In this document: piece by piece, positions 1 to 5,636 of the stretch
How the letters are laid out: the number at the start of each line of letters is the position of its first letter
Position numbering within the stretch: the stretch's first letter is position 1
From: Candidatus Saccharimonadota bacterium
GTDB taxonomy: Bacteria; Patescibacteriota; Saccharimonadia; Saccharimonadales; Saccharimonadaceae
Direction: 5' to 3'
NCBI GenBank assembly: GCA_017515125.1
Contig: JAFWHP010000026.1
Coordinates: 1 to 14,577, forward strand
DNA length: 14,577 bases
The notes under the pieces: model-generated
Databases searched by the model: none
What the model saw: the letters and a program-made list of their open reading frames with translations, nothing else
Told to the model about the DNA's origin: nothing
Translations under genes and position numbers: made by a program

Positions 1-466
1 ATTATATGTTGCAAAATGAGGAATATTTTTTGAAGCGAAGCTGCAATTTACGGAGTTTACCACAAGGTCTATGCCCTGGATGGCAGACCATGTGGAAAAC
101 TCCTAATGCTTAGCTTACACAAAATTCTTGACACAACCCTAAGGAAAATGATAAGGTGGATAGAATTGATACTATGTATAATATATTGGTTTTTCTGTTT
201 TTAGTTAATATTTTCTTCATGTTTACCTCGTTTTGCCTTTTATGTTGCCCTTATTCTTGCGGCGCCATCTTTGAAAGGCATATGATACAAAAATGGCACC
301 GCAGGTGCAACAGTCTGACGAATAGTCTACTCAACTAAGCGCAAACATCCTACGATGCCATTTCTACGCTTAGTTTTAGTTCAACATAAAATATGTTGAG
401 TTTACACTAATCATCAAACTGTTGCATTTATTATTATACACGATTTTGAGATTTTGTGCGGAAAAA
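1..466. other. Non-coding, hairpin-rich stretch at the window's left edge
   Basis: I see no convincing gene here. The stretch holds a long imperfect hairpin (52-103), a 9-bp inverted repeat (333-341 with 367-375) and an 8-bp hairpin (381-388 with 392-399). A TTGACA at 128-133 lies 16 nt before GATAAG (150-155), a possible weak plus promoter. The only longer open frame, a GTG start at 156, has no ribosome binding site and reads like AT-rich noise. Confidence 0.5.
52..103. repeat. Long imperfect hairpin
   Basis: GGAGTTT (52-58) pairs with AAACTCC (97-103), CCACA (60-64) with TGTGG (91-95), GGTCT (66-70) with AGACC (85-89) and GCC (73-75) with GGC (82-84). That gives about 20 base pairs with two A/A mismatches, one 2-nt bulge and a 6-nt loop. 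No T-tract follows on either side, so it does not look like a terminator. It may be the apical part of a structured RNA or a small palindromic repeat; the strand is undecided. Confidence 0.6.
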
Positions 467-506
467 AATCGTTGTATTTTTTACAACGATTCCCTTTTGT
501 TTTTTT
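462..506. terminator. Bidirectional intrinsic terminator
   Basis: A perfect 10-bp stem, AATCGTTGTA (467-476) and TACAACGATT (482-491), has a 5-T loop. On the plus strand it is followed by CCCTTTTGTTTTTTT. On the minus strand the A-run at 462-468 gives a 7-U tail. It can stop rightward transcription from the left edge and leftward transcription coming from the small ORF at 602-676. Confidence 0.75.
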
Positions 507-522
507 GGAACGGATGGAGGTC

Positions 523-551
523 TTGACGGAACCTGCTACCATTAGTATAAT
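523..551 (+). promoter_or_regulatory. Strong plus-strand promoter with its -10 inside a 12-bp inverted repeat
   Basis: TTGACG (523-528), a 17-bp spacer and TATAAT (546-551) form a near-consensus sigma-70 type promoter. ACCTGCTACCAT (531-542) and ATGGTAGCAGGT (550-561) are perfect inverted repeats whose 7-bp centre holds most of the -10. This could be an operator for a dimeric repressor, or a hairpin at the 3' end of the opposing minus-strand transcript. The expected start is near 558. Confidence 0.65.
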
Positions 552-557
552 GGTAGC

Positions 558-632
558 AGGTAGCAACTTATCTAGGAAGTTGCTTTAAGGTTGAAGAAGA
601 GTTACCATTCAAATCGAATGGTAATCTTTTTG
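558..632 (+). ncRNA. Putative ~75-nt small RNA, antisense to a small ORF
   Basis: The RNA is predicted from a near-consensus promoter (523-551) and an intrinsic terminator. Hairpin 1 is AGCAACTT (562-569) with AAGTTGCT (577-584). A purine-rich single-stranded linker (about 585-600) follows. Hairpin 2 is TTACCATTC (602-610) with GAATGGTAA (616-624), followed by TCTTTTT. There is no start codon with a ribosome binding site inside it. Its 3' part is perfectly complementary to the last codons of the minus-strand small ORF (602-676), so it could act as an antisense regulator of that message. Expression and the exact ends are inferred. Confidence 0.5.
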
Positions 633-676
633 GTTTTAGAACCGAATCTGAGAGCAAGTGTTAGACTATTCTTCAT
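602..676 (-). CDS. 24-aa basic peptide (small ORF B), unknown function
   Basis: The short frame starts with ATG behind an AAGGAG Shine-Dalgarno (minus strand AGAAAGGAGAACGAATATG). The peptide begins MKNSLTLALRF and ends in TIRFEW followed by TAA. It has six Lys/Arg and one Glu, so it is strongly basic, with alternating hydrophobic residues but no clear membrane helix. It has its own candidate promoter (869-897), a structured leader of about 185 nt and a downstream terminator (462-506). The last codons lie in a 9-bp inverted repeat that also ends the opposing small RNA. I do not recognise the family. The clean ribosome binding site and the flanking transcription signals are the case for it being real; its length makes chance possible. 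Confidence 0.45.
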   Translation of the reverse strand: MKNSLTLALRFGSKTKKITIRFEW

Positions 677-862
677 ATTCGTTCTCCTTTCTGTTTTTTG
701 TTTTTGTTAAACATTAACTTGGGGAGATAAATCTAGGCTACCTAGAATCACCACGTATAAATCCCCCCATCACGGAGCGAACCAAAGTGACCTATTTGCG
801 GTACCTAGGTTCGCTCGCGTCGAGGGAGATCTAACACCGTAAACCAAAAGTTACTCCAACCT
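677..862 (-). ncRNA. Structured 5' leader of small ORF B
   Basis: Transcribed leftward from about 862, this segment contains GAGCGAACC pairing with GGTTCGCTC (9 bp, about 775-815), a GGGGGGAT/ATCTCCCC stem with an inner TCTAGG-TAG-CCTAGA hairpin (about 721-768), and an upstream CTAGGTT that could pair with AACCTAG. This last pairing would compete for the AACC of the first helix, so two mutually exclusive folds are possible. Competing helices ahead of a ribosome binding site resemble a riboswitch or leader regulator, but no known class is recognised. Confidence 0.4.
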
Positions 863-868
863 AGCTTC

Positions 869-897
869 CTTATAGCACACCTTAAAACAGATTGCAA
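869..897 (-). promoter_or_regulatory. Minus-strand promoter for the small ORF B transcript
   Basis: On the minus strand TTGCAA (897-892), a 17-bp spacer and an extended -10, TGC-TATAAG (877-869), are present. The predicted start is near 862, which places a leader of about 185 nt before the ATG at 676. The extended TGn matches several other promoters in this window. Confidence 0.55.
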
Positions 898-1014
898 CCC
901 CCTATAAGCGACTTTTTAAAGCATAAGTGTTATCTGTTTTGACATGAGTGTTTTGACCTCTTTAATTTTTATAGTAAAAGGTTGTGGTAATTGTAAGCAG
1001 ATGCGTTTTGTTTC

Positions 1015-2897
1015 TCAAGCTCCGGGTTTGATTTTGAGATAATCGATAAGGTAGGTAGAGAGGACGTCGAAGAGATCCATGGCGTCGCCGGAACCGATAG
1101 ATTGACCTTCGCCCCACATTCTCGTCATGATAATATACTCAGGCATGCCGCCGGTAGGCGCAATAAAACCAATGTATGAGCCAACCAACTCGGCGAAAGA
1201 ATCGTCGTAGGCACCATTTCTAACGACCTGGGCGGTACCGGATTTGCCGCCAATATCGTAGCCAGCACGGTCGTTCTTATAGCTGCGGTTGTTAATCAAC
1301 ATTTCTCGCATCATGGCACTTGTTTCGTCGCTTAGGATTTTATCCTCTATTTTATTGTCAGCGGGTCCTGCCGGGCTTTTCCCTCCCGTGGCGTCCTCTC
1401 GGCGCTCCGCGCCTGCGAGCTCCACGGGATCCTTTCCAAGCCCGTCACCCGCTGACGATGCGCTAGTATCTAGTGGCACCACATCACCGTCGTCATTTAA
1501 GACACCTTTCACGACCGACGGGGTGCGCCAAGTGCCGCCGTTTACTACGGCCGAAAAAGCCGTAGCAGTTTGAAGCATAGTGATACCGAGATTTTGGCCA
1601 AAAGTCAGGTTGGCATAAGTAGAGTCACGACCCCAGCCTTCGTTTGGGTCAGGGATAAAGCCCTCAGCCTCAGCGAGTTCAACACCTGTAATGTTGCCTA
1701 GACGAAACTTATTGTGATAGTAATCGAAAAGTTTTTCCCTGCCTTGCTGAGTGATGTGGTCGGGATTACCACCGAGAAGTTTTAGCGCATAAATTGAACC
1801 AGTATTGAGAGACCAATAGAGAGCTTGACGCATAGTGAGCGTGCCGTAAAGCGAGCTGCGTTGCTCGGCGTTCCAGATTTTCCAATCGTCTACTTCTTCG
1901 TAATGTTTATTAAAATAAGTCGTGTCGGCGGTCATGACGCCCTCATTGATTGCAGCGGAAAAAGCAAAATTTTTGCAAATTGAGGCGGGTTCGTATGGCT
2001 CGTCAATTGTATAGTTGAGATAGGCCCTGGCGTCGGCGACATTGGAATAGTTGGCGGGATCATAATTCGGAAGATTGGCCATAGTGAGGATTTCGCCGGT
2101 GTTCGGATTCATGATGAGAACAGAGGCATTGGTGGCGGCAGTTTTGCTAATGGCCTCGGCGGCGAGTTTTTCGACACCTCGCTCTAGACCGCGGTCTACC
2201 GAAAGGACGATATTTTTACCATCTTCGGCGGGGATTTGACATTGTCTTTGCCGATAGAGAGCGCAACGTTGTTTACGTCAGAAGTGGCTTTCAAAAGACC
2301 GTCTTTGCCGGTTAGAAGACCATTCAGCGAACCCTCGGTACCATATTGGCCCTTACCGTCCGCGTTGACGAAACCGAGCAAACCAGAGGCAAGCTCGCCC
2401 TCGGGATAGACGCGTTGATTGTTTTTCTGAAAATAGACGGCGGAGATTTCCTCTTTGGCGATTGCCTCGGCGGCTTCGCGGGGGACGTTTTTCGCCACGA
2501 TAGCGTAGCGAAGACCCTCTCTGCTATAGATTTCATCAAGGTCGGCCGAGATATAGTCTTTCGCGTGGGCTTCAAGGGCGGATTTTATTTTGTCTTTTTC
2601 GGTAATTGAAGGATCGATAATGATTTGGTATGCGGTCTGGTTCAAAACAACAGCGACAGGCTCGTTATGATCCATCATGTAGATTTCGCCACGCTTCGCA
2701 ACGATAGTTTCGAGGAGGGTGTGTTGCTCATCAGCTTTAGCAACCCAAGAATCGTGTTCGACAATCTGGATGAAAAAAAGTCGCACAGTAATAATCGCAA
2801 GTGCGACAAAAACTAGACGTTTCAAAAATCGAATCCGGTGCTTAGTAGACCCGGCGGCGGATTTGGAGGAATCTAAATTGCTTTTATTCCGCGGCAT
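1015..2897 (-). CDS. ftsI: Peptidoglycan D,D-transpeptidase FtsI/PBP2 family, split by a -1 frameshift
   Basis: This is a class B penicillin-binding protein that cross-links septal peptidoglycan outside the membrane. A cytoplasmic tail and one membrane helix (about residues 27-44) lead into the PBP dimerisation region (VAKRGEIYMMDHNEPVA). In the second part the catalytic motifs are intact: SxxK as SICK (serine codon 1983-1981), SxN as SLN in YWSLNTGS, and KTG as KSGTA (codons in 1245-1231). The frame breaks near 2230-2237. The upstream frame runs to a stop at 2196; the -1 frame then reads PAEDGKNIVLSVDRGLERGVE and joins the rest without a gap. One lost base in the short A or C run explains it. 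The start codon overlaps the ftsL stop by 14 nt. A GC-rich palindrome (1357-1456) adds about 33 hydrophilic residues between the SxN and KTG motifs. Because all motifs remain intact, sequencing error or a very recent mutation is likelier than an old pseudogene. Confidence 0.9.
1357..1456. repeat. 100-bp nested palindrome inserted in the ftsI reading frame
   Basis: Perfect nested inverted repeats occur in order: GTCAGCGGGT (1357-1366) with ACCCGCTGAC (1447-1456); CGGGCTT (1372-1378) with AAGCCCG (1438-1444); TCCCGTGG (1384-1391) with CCACGGGA (1422-1429); and GGCGC (1401-1405) with GCGCC (1409-1413). It is visibly more GC-rich than its surroundings. It stays open on the minus strand and encodes a low-complexity Gly/Ala/Asp/Glu/Lys segment of FtsI. 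It resembles the coding-region palindromic elements known from Rickettsia in behaviour, not in sequence. Confidence 0.75.
2230..2237 (-). other. Frameshift site in ftsI
   Basis: On the minus strand the codons before this point read KDNVK; the -1 frame after it reads PAEDGKN. Adding one A to AAA, or one C to CCCC, restores a continuous frame. The site is not a canonical X-XXY-YYZ slippery heptamer, so programmed frameshifting is not well supported. Confidence 0.75.
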
Positions 2898-3231
2898 ACC
2901 CCGTTACCGTAGCGTTTTCCATGCTGACGGCGACCGTACTCTGCTCGGCAGCGGTGATGGAATTAAGACGCGCTTTCTCAACTGCTAAATCATCTTTTTT
3001 TACATTCATCTCGGAGATTTCTGATTCGACTGAGGAGATTTCGTAATCAAAACTGGTAGCCTTAGTGCCTTCGGCGACATAGATAAGGCCAAAAACTAGA
3101 GTCAACATACCGACGATAACGATTTGGGAAATAGAGCCTAAGCTCCTCTTGGTGTGACGGACGGTATTGCGGCCGCGGACAAAACTGGTCCCGGTAGCTC
3201 GCCTTGAAATATAAGTTGTTTGGTTTTGCAT
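2884..3231 (-). CDS. ftsL: FtsL-like septal protein
   Basis: This 115-residue bitopic protein has a basic cytoplasmic N-terminus (residues 1-33, many Arg/Lys), one membrane helix (about 35-52) and an extracytoplasmic coiled-coil-like stretch (about 60-95, rich in Glu/Lys/Leu). That is the architecture of FtsL/DivIC, which join FtsB/DivIC and recruit FtsW-FtsI to the septum. FtsL sequences are poorly conserved, so the call rests on architecture plus position between rsmH and ftsI. The start has a GAGGAG ribosome binding site 4 nt before the ATG. The stop overlaps the ftsI start by 14 nt, implying translational coupling. Confidence 0.75.
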   Translation of the reverse strand: MQNQTTYISRRATGTSFVRGRNTVRHTKRSLGSISQIVIVGMLTLVFGLIYVAEGTKATSFDYEISSVESEISEMNVKKDDLAVEKARLNSITAAEQSTVAVSMENATVTGYAAE

Positions 3232-3285
3232 TTTACTCCTCGCTTATTTATTTTATCATTTTTGTTTTATCTTTTTAAATCATAG

Positions 3286-3465
3286 GCCGGGTGCCTGCTA
3301 CGAGCAGAGCTATAAGTAACTCGTAGTGGCGGCCCGGGAAGGTCATACACTCCACACATCCGTGGAAAAACTCTAAATTGGCGGACCGAAAGGTCCATAG
3401 CGCACTAGGTCTGGAAACCCCGCAGAGCTTGGGGCGCCCGGCTTGCGACGCCCTTGCTCTACAAT
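3286..3465. ncRNA. Structured RNA candidate between small ORF A and ftsL
   Basis: Several helices are visible. CTACGAG pairs with CTCGTAG (about 3298-3326), TCCAC with GTGGA (about 3350-3365) and GGACC-GAAA-GGTCC is at about 3383-3396. AGAGC...GCTCT encloses GGGCG...CGCCC (about 3424-3460). GCCGGGTGCC (3287-3296) can pair over long range with GGCGCCCGGC (3433-3442). On the plus strand one loop is a GNRA tetraloop and the long-range pairing has a G-U where the minus strand would have a C/A mismatch. This favours a plus-strand RNA, although the surrounding operon is on the minus strand. It does not match the conserved cores of RNase P RNA, tmRNA or SRP RNA that I can recall. Confidence 0.45.
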
Positions 3466-3478
3466 GGTTAAGGTGTTC

Positions 3479-3544
3479 CTAGCGGAAATTTACCTTGATA
3501 GTTTGCTTGCGTGATTTGTTAGCAACTAATATTTGTTTTGGCAT
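3479..3544 (-). CDS. 21-aa basic peptide (small ORF A) after rsmH
   Basis: An ATG stands 4 nt behind a perfect AGGAGG (minus strand AAAAAGGAGGCAAAATG), 32 nt after the rsmH stop. The peptide starts MPKQILVANKSRK, ends TIKVNFR and then stops at TAG. It is strongly basic with no acidic residue. The position suggests cotranslation in the rsmH-ftsL-ftsI operon, either as a real micro-protein or as a leader peptide ahead of the structured segment. Its tail (TIKVNF) resembles the tail of small ORF B (TIRFEW). Function is unknown; the strong ribosome binding site is the main support. Confidence 0.45.
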   Translation of the reverse strand: MPKQILVANKSRKQTIKVNFR

Positions 3545-3576
3545 TTTGCCTCCTTTTTATTTAGTTTTTATTTTTA

Positions 3577-4461
3577 TCAATTCCGCTTTTTGGCTACTCG
3601 CAGTTTAGCGCTTCTAGCTCGCGGGTTGATAACCAACTCCTCATTTTCCGCAATGATAGGCTTTTTAGTGATAATTTCTAGAGGCGACTCTTCGCCGAGG
3701 CTAGACTCTTCCTTTAGAAAATTCTTTACCAACCGATCTTCTAGACTATGAAAAGTGATAAAACCAAGACGGCCATTCCTATTCAGCAGCTTCGGGAGGA
3801 GCGGAAGCGTATCTTCGATCTGCTTTAGCTCATCATTCACTACAATACGAACTGCCTGGAAAATCTTAGTAGCGGGATGTAACCTCGAATAGCCATGAAT
3901 CCGAACTCGGATTAAATCGGCTAGTTCTTTGGTGGATTTAATTGGGCGATGATGCACGATTACTCGCGCAAACATTGCAGCGCGGCCAGGGCTTTCTTCG
4001 CCATATTTTACGAAAATGTTTGCCAAATCACGTTCTGAGTATTTATTAATAATGTCTGCTGCTGTTAACTCCTGCCGGCGATCCATCCGCATATCAAGGG
4101 GCGCATCAAAACGAAACGAAAATCCCCTTTCTTCCATGTCTAGTTGCGGAGAAGAAACTCCAAAATCTGCCAGTATTATATCATAAGTCGCTCCACACGA
4201 TAAAAGCTGTAGCACTGCACTATAAAAACTTTTGTTGATGATTTCGATTCCGGTTTCCTGCGGGAACTCCTGATTTAAATACTTTACAGCGAATTCGTCG
4301 CGATCAACTAGAGTCGAACCTTTATACTGCTGTGTTACATCCAAAATTTCTCTAGCATGACCTCCGTAGCCGGCCGTTAGATCTAAATATCTTTCGCCGG
4401 GATGCGGGTCCATAGTTGCTAGGACTTGTGATAATAATACAGGGATATGTAATTTCTCCAT
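3577..4461 (-). CDS. rsmH: 16S rRNA (cytosine-1402-N4)-methyltransferase RsmH (MraW)
   Basis: RsmH methylates N4 of C1402 in the ribosomal P-site region, using S-adenosylmethionine. Family motifs are clear: HIPVLL at the N-terminus, SAM-binding DLTAGYGGHA (about residues 27-36), ILADFGVSSPQLD, GFSFRFDAPLDMRMD, HPATKIFQAVRIVVNDEL and ITFHSLEDRLVKNFL. The length of 294 residues fits the family, which is about 300. I chose the ATG at 4461. An upstream TTG would encode MYNRS through the TATAAT box itself, and there is no Shine-Dalgarno for either start. With TATAAT 6 nt before this ATG, the message from the proximal promoter would be leaderless. It is the first gene of the rsmH-ftsL-ftsI unit. 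mraZ is not visible upstream. Confidence 0.95.
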   Translation of the reverse strand: MEKLHIPVLLSQVLATMDPHPGERYLDLTAGYGGHAREILDVTQQYKGSTLVDRDEFAVKYLNQEFPQETGIEIINKSFYSAVLQLLSCGATYDIILADFGVSSPQLDMEERGFSFRFDAPLDMRMDRRQELTAADIINKYSERDLANIFVKYGEESPGRAAMFARVIVHHRPIKSTKELADLIRVRIHGYSRLHPATKIFQAVRIVVNDELKQIEDTLPLLPKLLNRNGRLGFITFHSLEDRLVKNFLKEESSLGEESPLEIITKKPIIAENEELVINPRARSAKLRVAKKRN

Positions 4462-4467
4462 GCTTCT

Positions 4468-4473
4468 ATTATA
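4468..4473 (-). promoter_or_regulatory. -10 box giving a leaderless rsmH transcript
   Basis: TATAAT on the minus strand is separated from the ATG by AGAAGC only, so initiation about 7 nt downstream would begin at or next to the start codon. The -35 is weak (TAGTTG at 17-bp spacing). Confidence 0.5.
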
Positions 4474-4542
4474 CAACGTTTGAGATCGTTCAACTAGAAA
4501 CTTCGACGGTTTTGTTTCTGCTTTAATTTTTGTTTGTTATAG

Positions 4543-4622
4543 ACACAATTAATCCACTATAATTATCCTGGCTGGCGCTAGGCCCGTCATATTAATTATA
4601 GCCGTTGAGAGACTTATTGTGT
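4543..4622. ncRNA. Nested inverted-repeat structure in the rsmH leader
   Basis: ACACAAT (4543-4549) pairs with ATTGTGT (4616-4622), and inside it CTATAATTA (4557-4565) pairs with TAATTATAG (4593-4601). The apical part is GC-rich (around 4567-4590) and the internal loop asymmetric (7 nt against 14 nt). It lies in the roughly 320-nt leader expected from the distal rsmH promoter. The two stems joined by a large asymmetric loop resemble a leader regulatory element; I cannot assign a class. Confidence 0.45.
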
Positions 4623-4788
4623 GACCATAATAGAGTTTTATTGGGAGGTGTGTTTAAAGAAGGAACGCACGATTGTTTTTTCGCATCTCGCTTAATATTT
4701 AATGCGCGCGAAGCTCCTAGATGGTCGATCTCAAACTTTCTTAATGTACTTTTTGTTTAGCGTTTTTATTTATTTATGCGCTGACTTT

Positions 4789-4817
4789 ATTGTATGACAT
4801 ATTTTTGAAAAATGCAA
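4789..4817 (-). promoter_or_regulatory. Distal promoter for the rsmH-ftsL-ftsI unit
   Basis: On the minus strand TTGCAT (4817-4812), a 17-bp spacer and TACAAT (4794-4789) are present. The predicted start near 4782 gives a leader of about 320 nt before rsmH that contains the nested inverted repeat at 4543-4622. The unit may therefore have two promoters, one leadered and one leaderless. Confidence 0.5.
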
Positions 4818-4862
4818 GTGCTTTTTTGGACTTTTTTTGAAGATTTTATATAGTCCTAGTTT

Positions 4863-4876
4863 TCCACAATTGTGGA
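4863..4876. promoter_or_regulatory. 14-bp palindrome with DnaA-box-like halves
   Basis: TCCACAATTGTGGA is a perfect palindrome midway between the two divergent promoters. Its halves extend to TTTTCCACA and ATATCCACA, each close to the DnaA box TTATCCACA. It could be a DnaA site or an operator for a dimeric regulator. A single pair of boxes is not evidence for an origin. Confidence 0.4.
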
Positions 4877-4894
4877 TATTTCCCCAGGTATTTT

Positions 4895-4957
4895 ACCGAA
4901 CACTGGGTTTTTGAAAAACCGAACAGATTTTAGTATCAGGGGCGAAAAAACCGAACA
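4895..4957 (+). repeat. Three ACCGAACA direct repeats upstream of a strong promoter
   Basis: ACCGAACA occurs at 4895-4902, 4918-4925 and 4950-4957. The last two copies share the longer AAAAACCGAACAGA and are 32 bp apart, about three helical turns; the first two are 23 bp apart. The third copy ends 8 bp before the -35. The layout resembles binding sites for a transcription factor acting on the downstream promoter. Confidence 0.5.
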
Positions 4958-4965
4958 GACTATGC

Positions 4966-4994
4966 TTTACTTTTGTGGTGTTTTATGTTATAAT
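4966..4994 (+). promoter_or_regulatory. Strong promoter for the gene at 5148
   Basis: TTTACT (4966-4971), a 17-bp spacer and extended -10 TGT-TATAAT (4986-4994) are present. The start is expected near 5001, leaving about 147 nt of leader. That leader opens with ATG-TGG-GGT-TGA exactly 6 nt after TATAAT, then an overlapping TGATG beginning a 9-codon frame. These could be leaderless upstream micro-ORFs. Confidence 0.65.
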
Positions 4995-5147
4995 AGAGAG
5001 ATGTGGGGTTGATGATTCCCTTTTTCTTTAGAGAAGCATAATCTGTTCAATTCTTGTTTTGGAGGGTCGAGCTTTAGGGTTGACTCGCATCAGCAAATAT
5101 GATAGAATTGTAAAGTTATGCCAAATGTTTAGAGGGGAGGCGAAAAA

Positions 5148-5450
5148 ATGGCAGAAAAGAACTTTATGGAGATTATAGCGGAAACGATCCGAGTGACGGA
5201 GGAGTACTCTGAAATCATTATTCGGGCGCACGAGATGCGTTCGCCACTTTCGAAAGATGCTGACGCCGTAAGAAGGCTGCGCGAGCTTAAGGACAAACTG
5301 GACGTGCTTGCCGTAGCTGTAACAAAGTTGCCTGATTATGATGACAGGAACCTGGCAAAGGAACGCATTGCGATAATGCGGGATGCTTTGCGATCTTCGC
5401 TTCGCACTATCGCGAAGCATAGAAACGGACGCGGTGAAAATCGCAAGTAG
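5148..5450 (+). CDS. Hypothetical 100-aa helical protein
   Basis: I do not recognise this protein. It is soluble, charged and probably almost all alpha-helical, with two long amphipathic stretches (about residues 5-30 and 36-62), a short break at KLPDYDDRN, and a third helix ending in a basic tail (RTIAKHRNGRGENRK). There is no signal peptide or membrane helix. The ATG follows a strong GGGGAGG ribosome binding site at 7 nt. It has its own promoter with three upstream repeats and ends at a good terminator (5508-5532), so it is a single-gene unit. The helical, basic character would suit a nucleic-acid-binding or partner protein, but nothing in the sequence shows which. Confidence 0.75.
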   Translation: MAEKNFMEIIAETIRVTEEYSEIIIRAHEMRSPLSKDADAVRRLRELKDKLDVLAVAVTKLPDYDDRNLAKERIAIMRDALRSSLRTIAKHRNGRGENRK

Positions 5451-5507
5451 GATTAGGGGACACTTTGGATTATAAATCCAGTTTTACTAATCTAGTTTTC
5501 GCTCCTG

Positions 5508-5532
5508 GCCGACTTTAATAGTCGGCTTTTTT
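5508..5532 (+). terminator. Intrinsic terminator of the 5148-5450 gene
   Basis: GCCGACT (5508-5514) and AGTCGGC (5520-5526) form a 7-bp stem with a TTAAT loop, followed directly by six T. Confidence 0.85.
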
Positions 5533-5636
5533 AATATCTGCCTAGGGGTCTAGCCACTTAAGCGTTTAGCGGTACCATCAACAAACCTAGTATCTAGGGA
5601 GAATAGGAGGTCATCTTGAGTATGATAGTTTTAGCA

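Noticed and set aside
156..338. A 60-codon GTG-initiated frame with Phe/Leu/Cys-rich hydrophobic content
   Set aside because: No ribosome binding site for the GTG or for the internal ATG at 174, it overlaps probable promoter sequence, and the composition is what AT-rich noise gives. A small membrane peptide is not excluded.
600..626. T-arm-like sequence (TTCAAATC) suggesting a tRNA
   Set aside because: The loop and stem lengths are wrong and no acceptor, D or anticodon arms can be drawn; it is the terminator hairpin of the small RNA.
2230..2245. Programmed -1 ribosomal frameshift in ftsI
   Set aside because: No X-XXY-YYZ heptamer, no obvious downstream pseudoknot, and FtsI proteins are not known to need recoding; one missing base is simpler.
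4630..4760. Plus-strand GTG frame of about 36 codons after GGGAGG
   Set aside because: The ribosome binding site touches the start codon (spacing of 1-2 nt) and the frame lies in the probable rsmH leader on the other strand.
4860..4960. Possible replication origin (DnaA-box-like palindrome, AT-rich DNA, repeats)
   Set aside because: Only one pair of imperfect boxes, and dnaA, dnaN or similar genes are not nearby; a transcriptional operator explains it as well.
5028..5420. 130-codon minus-strand frame opposite the 5148-5450 gene
   Set aside because: The plus frame has a strong ribosome binding site, promoter and terminator; the minus frame has none and an odd composition.
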